Assembly: GCA_019400425.1 (NCBI GenBank)
Contig: JAFREE010000197.1
Span: 1 to 37,651 of the forward strand
Length of the DNA stretch: 37,651 bases
DNA from: Hymenochaete sp. R1
Taxonomy: Eukaryota > Basidiomycota > Agaricomycetes > Hymenochaetales > Hymenochaetaceae
Direction of reading: 5' to 3'
Shown here: positions 33,485 through 37,651 of the stretch, piece by piece
Layout: every line of letters starts with the position of its first letter
Numbering within the stretch: position 1 is the first letter of the stretch
Program-made: the position numbers and the translations under genes
The notes under the pieces: generated by a model
What the model saw: the letters and a program-made list of their open reading frames with translations, nothing else
The model's database searches: none
Told to the model about the DNA's origin: nothing

Positions 33485-36215
33485 TCAAGCAAAGGTCTCG
33501 CGGGCCCACTTAGCAGCGGAGACGACATTGACCAGTGCAGCCTCGGTCTCTTTCCAGCCACGGGTCTTGAGACCGCAGTCCTATAACGATAAAAGAAAAC
33601 ATTAGGAAACACATGGCTGTGAAATTGTAAAGACGTACGGGGTTGACGAAGAGGAGACTCGAGGGGATGAGTTCAAGCATGGCCTTGATGCGGTCCTTGA
33701 TCTCCTGCTCAGAAGGAACACGCGGGGAGTGAATGTCATAGACACCGGGGCCGATCTCGTTCGAGTAGCCGTACTCCTTGAACGCAGAAAGGAGCTTCAT
33801 GTCGCTCTTGGAAGCCTCGATGGAGATGACGTCGGCGTCGAGACGCTGGATGGAAGGGAAGATGTCGTTGAAGTCGGAGTAGCAGAAGTGGGAGTGAGTC
33901 TGCGTCGCGTCAGTGACACCGGCGGTGGAAAGCTTGAAGGAGTCGACAGCCCAGCGGAGGTAGTTGTCCCAGTCGACGCGACGGAGCGGAAGCTATAAGT
34001 AGATAACATAATTTGTCAAGATAAGAGATGAACGGTGATTATCAAAGGCATCACTTACACCCTCGCGGATGGCAGGCTCATCGACCTGAATGGCCTTGAT
34101 ACCAGCCTTCTCGAGGTCAACGACCTCGTCGCGGAGAGCGAGAGCGAGTTGGCGGGACTGGACTTCCTTGGAGACATCCGCACGAGGGAAGGACCAGTTG
34201 AGGATGGTGACGGGACCGGTCAACATACCCTTCATGGGCCTCTGCGTAAGGCTCTGTGCGTAGCTGCTCCACCTGACGGTCATCGGGCCCGGACGACTAA
34301 CATCGGAGACGATGATAGGGGGACGTACGTAACTACGACCAAACACATTAAAAATCAAATACATAAACGGATGGCAATTGTGCGTACCGAGAACCGTAGC
34401 TCTGTACCCAAGCGTTCTGAGTGAAGACGAAACCGTTGAGCTGTTCACCGAAGTATTGAACCATGTCGTTACGTTCGGGCTCTCCGTGGACAAGAAGGTC
34501 AAGGCCGACTTTCTCCTGGAAACGGACGACCTCCTCGATCTCTTTCTTGATGAACTCCTCGTATTGCTCCTTAGTGAGTTCGCCCTTGTTGAGCTTGAGA
34601 CGGGCTTGACGAATTTCCTTGGTTTGAGGGAAGGATCCAATGGTAGTGGTAGGGAACTTCGGAAGGTTCAGGGCCTTCTGAGCCTCGAGACGTTTGGGGA
34701 AGGAGCCCTTTCGGTGGAGATCAGCGTCGGTGATGCCAGCGACACGTTTGCGAACGGCATCATCAGAGGTAGCCTCGAACTGACGACGAGCAGCAATGGA
34801 CTTCTTGTTGGCGCTGAGAGCAGCAGTGACCTTGCTGTCCTGGGAACCGTTGAGCACGGCAGCAATGACAGCGACCTCGCTGGCCTTCTCGAGAGCGAAG
34901 GAAAACCAATCTTTCTGCTCAGCAGTCAACTTGTTCTCAGCCTCGAGGGAAACGGGAATGTGGAGGAGGGTGGAGGAGGTGCCGACGATGACCTTGTCTT
35001 TCCCGAGCTCAGCAATGGCATTCTCACCAAGTTTGATGGAAGCAGCGAAATCGTTTTTCCACACATTACGGCCAGAAACAAGACCCAAAGAAAGGGTAAT
35101 GCCTGCGGGCTTCACTGCGGCGATGGTGGCAGCGAGCTGACCAGGCTCACGGTCAAGGTCGACGTGGAGGGCTGCGACGGGAAGCTTAGCAACAAACTCA
35201 AGGTTAGAATCCAGACGCCCGTAGTAGGTTGCAAGCACGATCTTTGGGGCCACTGAAGAAAGAGCGCTGTATGCAGCAGCATACTCCTTGCCGAGACCAG
35301 CGGCAGCATCCAAGACGAGGACAGGCTCATCGATTTGGACCCACTCGGCGCCAGCAGCCTTGAGCTCAGAGAGGAGCTGCTTGTAGACAGGGAGAATCTT
35401 CTCCAATAAGGAGATAGGCTTGAAGCCAGCGGAGGCATCCCTGCCGGCCTTAGCAAGGACGAGGTACGAGATGGGTCCTAGGACGACGGGACGAGTGACA
35501 ACGCCCACTGCCTTGGCTTCGTTGAACTCTTCGACAGCCTTGTTGAAAAGGAGCTTGAAGTCAGTGGATCCTGAGAGCTCAGGGACGACGTAGTGGTAGT
35601 TGGAGTCGAACCTAAAGGAACATCATTAGCATACACCCAGCGGCCACCAGCGGGGAACAACGGTAATCAAATTGCATTGCAATTGAAAATACACGTATGG
35701 GTATTTCAAATGACCGAACATAACTCACCATTTCTTCATTTCTGAAGCGGGGACATCAACGCCATCGGCCTGGCGCCCACGACCCATGGCGAAGTACGTG
35801 TCGAGAGGAGAAAGTTTTGAGGCCGTGTAACGTGAAGGAATGACGTTGAATGCGGCAGAGTGGTCGAGGACATGGTCGTAGAGAGTGAAGTCTCCGCTGG
35901 GAGATTAAAAGATAGGTATTCCACTCAGTACGGATCATAAACGGGATTGCGACTGAAGGTGTAAATTTTACCTGGGGATGAAATCAACACCGCGGGACTT
36001 GAGGTTGGTCCAGTTGAACTTCTTAACCTCAGATGCGGTCTTGGTGAGCTCATCGGCAGAGATCTTGCCCGCCCAGTAGGCCTCGACAGCCTTTTTGACC
36101 TCACGGTTGGCACCTATAGCCGCAAGACGAGGAGAGTGAGCAAGGGGAGTGACTATATGCGCACATCAAGTGACTTACCGATACGGGGGAAGCCAAGAAC
36201 ACTCGAAGCGACCAT
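33485..36215 (-). CDS. cobalamin-independent methionine synthase (Met6/MetE)
   Basis: The protein is about 765-770 aa. It transfers the methyl group of 5-methyltetrahydropteroyl-polyglutamate to homocysteine to make methionine, in the cytosol. It starts [20 protein letters not shown] and runs through both barrels: [113 protein letters not shown] (zinc His and Cys), [15 protein letters not shown] and [16 protein letters not shown] (zinc Cys near the C-terminus). It ends AKWARETFA. Codon use is strongly biased to C/G-ending codons, more so than its neighbours, as expected for a very highly expressed gene. The leader on its coding strand is pyrimidine-rich. Introns are few and short, GT-AG. The long plus-strand open frame inside (34378-35256) is a by-product of this bias. 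Confidence 0.97.
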
Positions 36216-36697
36216 TTTGGATGGGAGTGGGCGTCAAGAGAAGAATAAGAAGAAAGAGGAGAAGATGGGGGTAAGAGGGAAAGAGAGAGATGGGGGGATG
36301 GATATGAAGATGGGCGCAATTTGAGGAAAAGTTGGGGTGCGAGTGAGTGATGGCGTTATATCTCTGCGCTATCGACCAGTCACACCAGTCACTATCGATG
36401 GGGCCGACAGTATCCGACACGAGCGCACCCTCTATCATCAACACTCGTCTTCTCAATTCAAATCCACTCTTGATGTCCAATGCGGCTACCCAATGTTGCC
36501 ATATTTCGTCCTCGATGGGTCCGTGATGAGTGGATTGTGTAACGGTATCTCTCGGACTGTGTCTTCTTCACGCGTAAGGGGACAAATCGTTTTGCAAAAT
36601 ATTGAAGAAACGCGTGTAGTACACAAGGCAACGTACGCTCCCAGCCCTCTTCAGGTCCAGGACCGCGGACAGCCAGTCACCCCCAGAAAACAATAAC
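36216..36697. promoter_or_regulatory. promoter and leader of the methionine synthase gene
   Basis: Directly upstream of the minus-strand ATG, bases 36216-36310 are almost pure purine on the plus strand, that is, a long CT-rich tract on the coding strand. This is a typical fungal strong-promoter or leader feature. I see no CACGTG methionine-regulon site in it. A plus-strand open frame at 36337-36696 has no family support and is not called. Confidence 0.5.
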
Positions 36698-37406
36698 ATG
36701 ATGTCGTCTATTCGTCTAATAAGCTGGCGAGCCTGGCGATGGGCACAGTCTTCCGTTAGCTTGCAAATCTCGGAAGACAATGTGCGGTGCATAGCTTTGT
36801 CCGAAAGGGAACAGGAGGCGATCTGCCTGCCTTCTGCCATGAATGACGTTCTCTGGCAATCTTGCCGGCGGTAAGAAAGTGTCTAAGGATGTGTGTGTTT
36901 GTGTGTTTGTGCTTCAGTTTGAAAGAAAGAATGTAAGTCTTCAAGTTCACCGATCAGCTTCTCAGTTTCCTGTCTACTCATAAAACAACAACTTGAGCAC
37001 CTCTGACATTCTTTGGAACAGCCATAGTCTATTACTTGCTCTCCGAATCTAAAATTGAAGGATGCTCAGACTCGTGGATTGCGAGCAGTCCAAAGGAGAA
37101 GAAGCGCAAGAACGGACAGTGGTGCATCCCGACGGTGACGAACTCGGCGAAGGTCAGTAAGCCACCTTTCTCTGAAGTCCTTTTGCCTTTTGGCGGTGCT
37201 GGGATTACTAAATTATTACCATATTTGGTAATACACGACTCGTCTCGTTTTCTCGAGTGGGTGAGGGCTTGCACCGCACATTCGTTCATTGCCTCGCAAA
37301 CAACCTCGGCGACGGTGTACTCTTTCGTCCGTACGATGCTCTGGCAGACTTTAAGTACAAGAGATGGCTCGAACTTGGAGCCCAGAGCTCAGCCAGATCG
37401 ACCTAG
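36698..37406 (+). CDS. small spliced unknown protein
   Basis: I do not recognise this gene. Three segments join in phase: 36698-36870 (MMSSIRLISWRAWRWAQSSV onward, then a GTAAGA donor), 37061-37152 (begins after TTGAAG, MLRLVDCEQSKGEEAQE, then a GTCAGT donor) and 37258-37406 (after TTCTCGAG, HRTFVHCLANNLGDGVLFRP to ELGAQSSARST, TAG). The result is a 137-aa protein with a basic, amphipathic N-terminus that could be a mitochondrial leader. A 15-nt microexon (TTTGAAAGAAAGAAT, about 36918-36932) flanked by AG and GTAAGT could be included without changing frame. The amino-acid pattern of the last exon looks coding. An alternative is a shorter protein starting at 37062. It ends 80 bp before the next ATG. 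Confidence 0.45.
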
Positions 37407-37485
37407 ACGAGCGAACTTGCTCCAGAACACACTCGACGCTCAACAAACTGGATAGATCTCACAAGAAGAAAAACGAACATTCAAG

Positions 37486-37651
37486 ATGCCGTGGAAAAAT
37501 CTTGATGCAATCATCGAAGGGCGCCTCTATTTGGGAAAGTCAGTCCGCCTCCTCTCAACCTCTTCTCTGCTTCTCACTACAGACCCATCAAACTTTTTCC
37601 GCCCAATATATTCATCAAAATTTTTCGAAATAATTCTAAACATTTTTTCAC
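37486..37651 (+). CDS. 5' end of a probable dual-specificity phosphatase (partial)
   Basis: The first exon (MPWKNLDAIIEGRLYLGK) resembles the N-terminal edge strand of small dual-specificity phosphatases, where a pattern like 'I-x-x-x-L-Y-L-G' opens the domain. It is followed by a GTCAGT donor at about 37539. An AG lies near 37580, but the sequence after it is AT-rich and unlike the family, so the next exon probably lies beyond the window. The catalytic HCx5R loop is therefore not visible. The call rests on about 18 residues. Confidence 0.4.
   Translation, partial: MPWKNLDAIIEGRLYLGKSVRLLSTSSLLLTTDPSNFFRPIYSSKFFEIILNIFS

Noticed and set aside
33191..33586. 131-codon plus-strand open frame
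   Set aside because: It runs into the 3' coding end of methionine synthase on the other strand and shows no domain or splice signals.
34378..35256. 292-codon plus-strand open frame
   Set aside because: It is antisense to methionine synthase exons; strong C/G-ending codon bias opens the opposite frame. It has no family features.
36337..36696. 119-codon plus-strand open frame upstream of the small spliced gene
   Set aside because: It lies in the methionine synthase promoter region, with no motif and no in-phase link to the next exon.

Overview
The window is nuclear DNA from a filamentous fungus, most likely an agaricomycete-type basidiomycete. Genes are densely packed on both strands. They are split by many short introns of about 45-70 nt with GT..AG ends and CTRAC/CTAAT-like branch sites. 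The repertoire is also fungal: a FMP27-type giant protein with its GFWDK motif, a secreted double-psi beta-barrel protein, and cobalamin-independent methionine synthase. I see no transposon, tRNA, rRNA or CRISPR array. Gene models were built by hand from conserved protein families and intron phase; all product names come from recognised motifs, not from database searches.

Layout, left to right: a PCID2/Thp1-like mRNA-export protein (283-1989, -) is divergent from a thioredoxin-fold protein (2237-3145, +). The latter converges within 48 bp on mitochondrial GatB (3194-5240, -). GatB is divergent from a secreted DPBB protein (5564-6405, +), which converges on the ribosome-biogenesis WD40 protein Utp12/Dip2 (6623-10119, -). 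Utp12 shares a very short head-to-head promoter with an M18 aspartyl aminopeptidase (10271-12335, +). Next come an ER-type HSP90 (endoplasmin/GRP94-like, signal peptide plus C-terminal HDEL; 12654-15936, +), a poorly defined and stop-interrupted locus (about 16107-16881, +), and a dynamin-family GTPase (17022-19855, -). After a 1-kb promoter region lies the giant FMP27/BLTP2-type bridge-like lipid-transfer protein (20828-30232, +). It is followed by a multi-pass fungal membrane protein (30586-33005, +), methionine synthase Met6/MetE (33485-36215, -), a small spliced unknown gene (36698-37406, +) and the 5' end of a probable dual-specificity phosphatase (37486-end, +).

These are mostly housekeeping genes, and I see no operon-like or clustered pathway. 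Two neighbours act in or near the ER (the HSP90 and the FMP27-type lipid-transfer protein), but they are not adjacent and no functional link is implied.

The points most worth checking are: the presence of an ER-type HSP90 in a fungus, with two TGACGTG (unfolded-protein-response-like) elements upstream; three introns that fit only as GC-AG introns; a reading frame at 16.1-16.9 kb that continues past in-frame TAG codons; and a small unknown gene at 36.7-37.4 kb whose exons join in phase.
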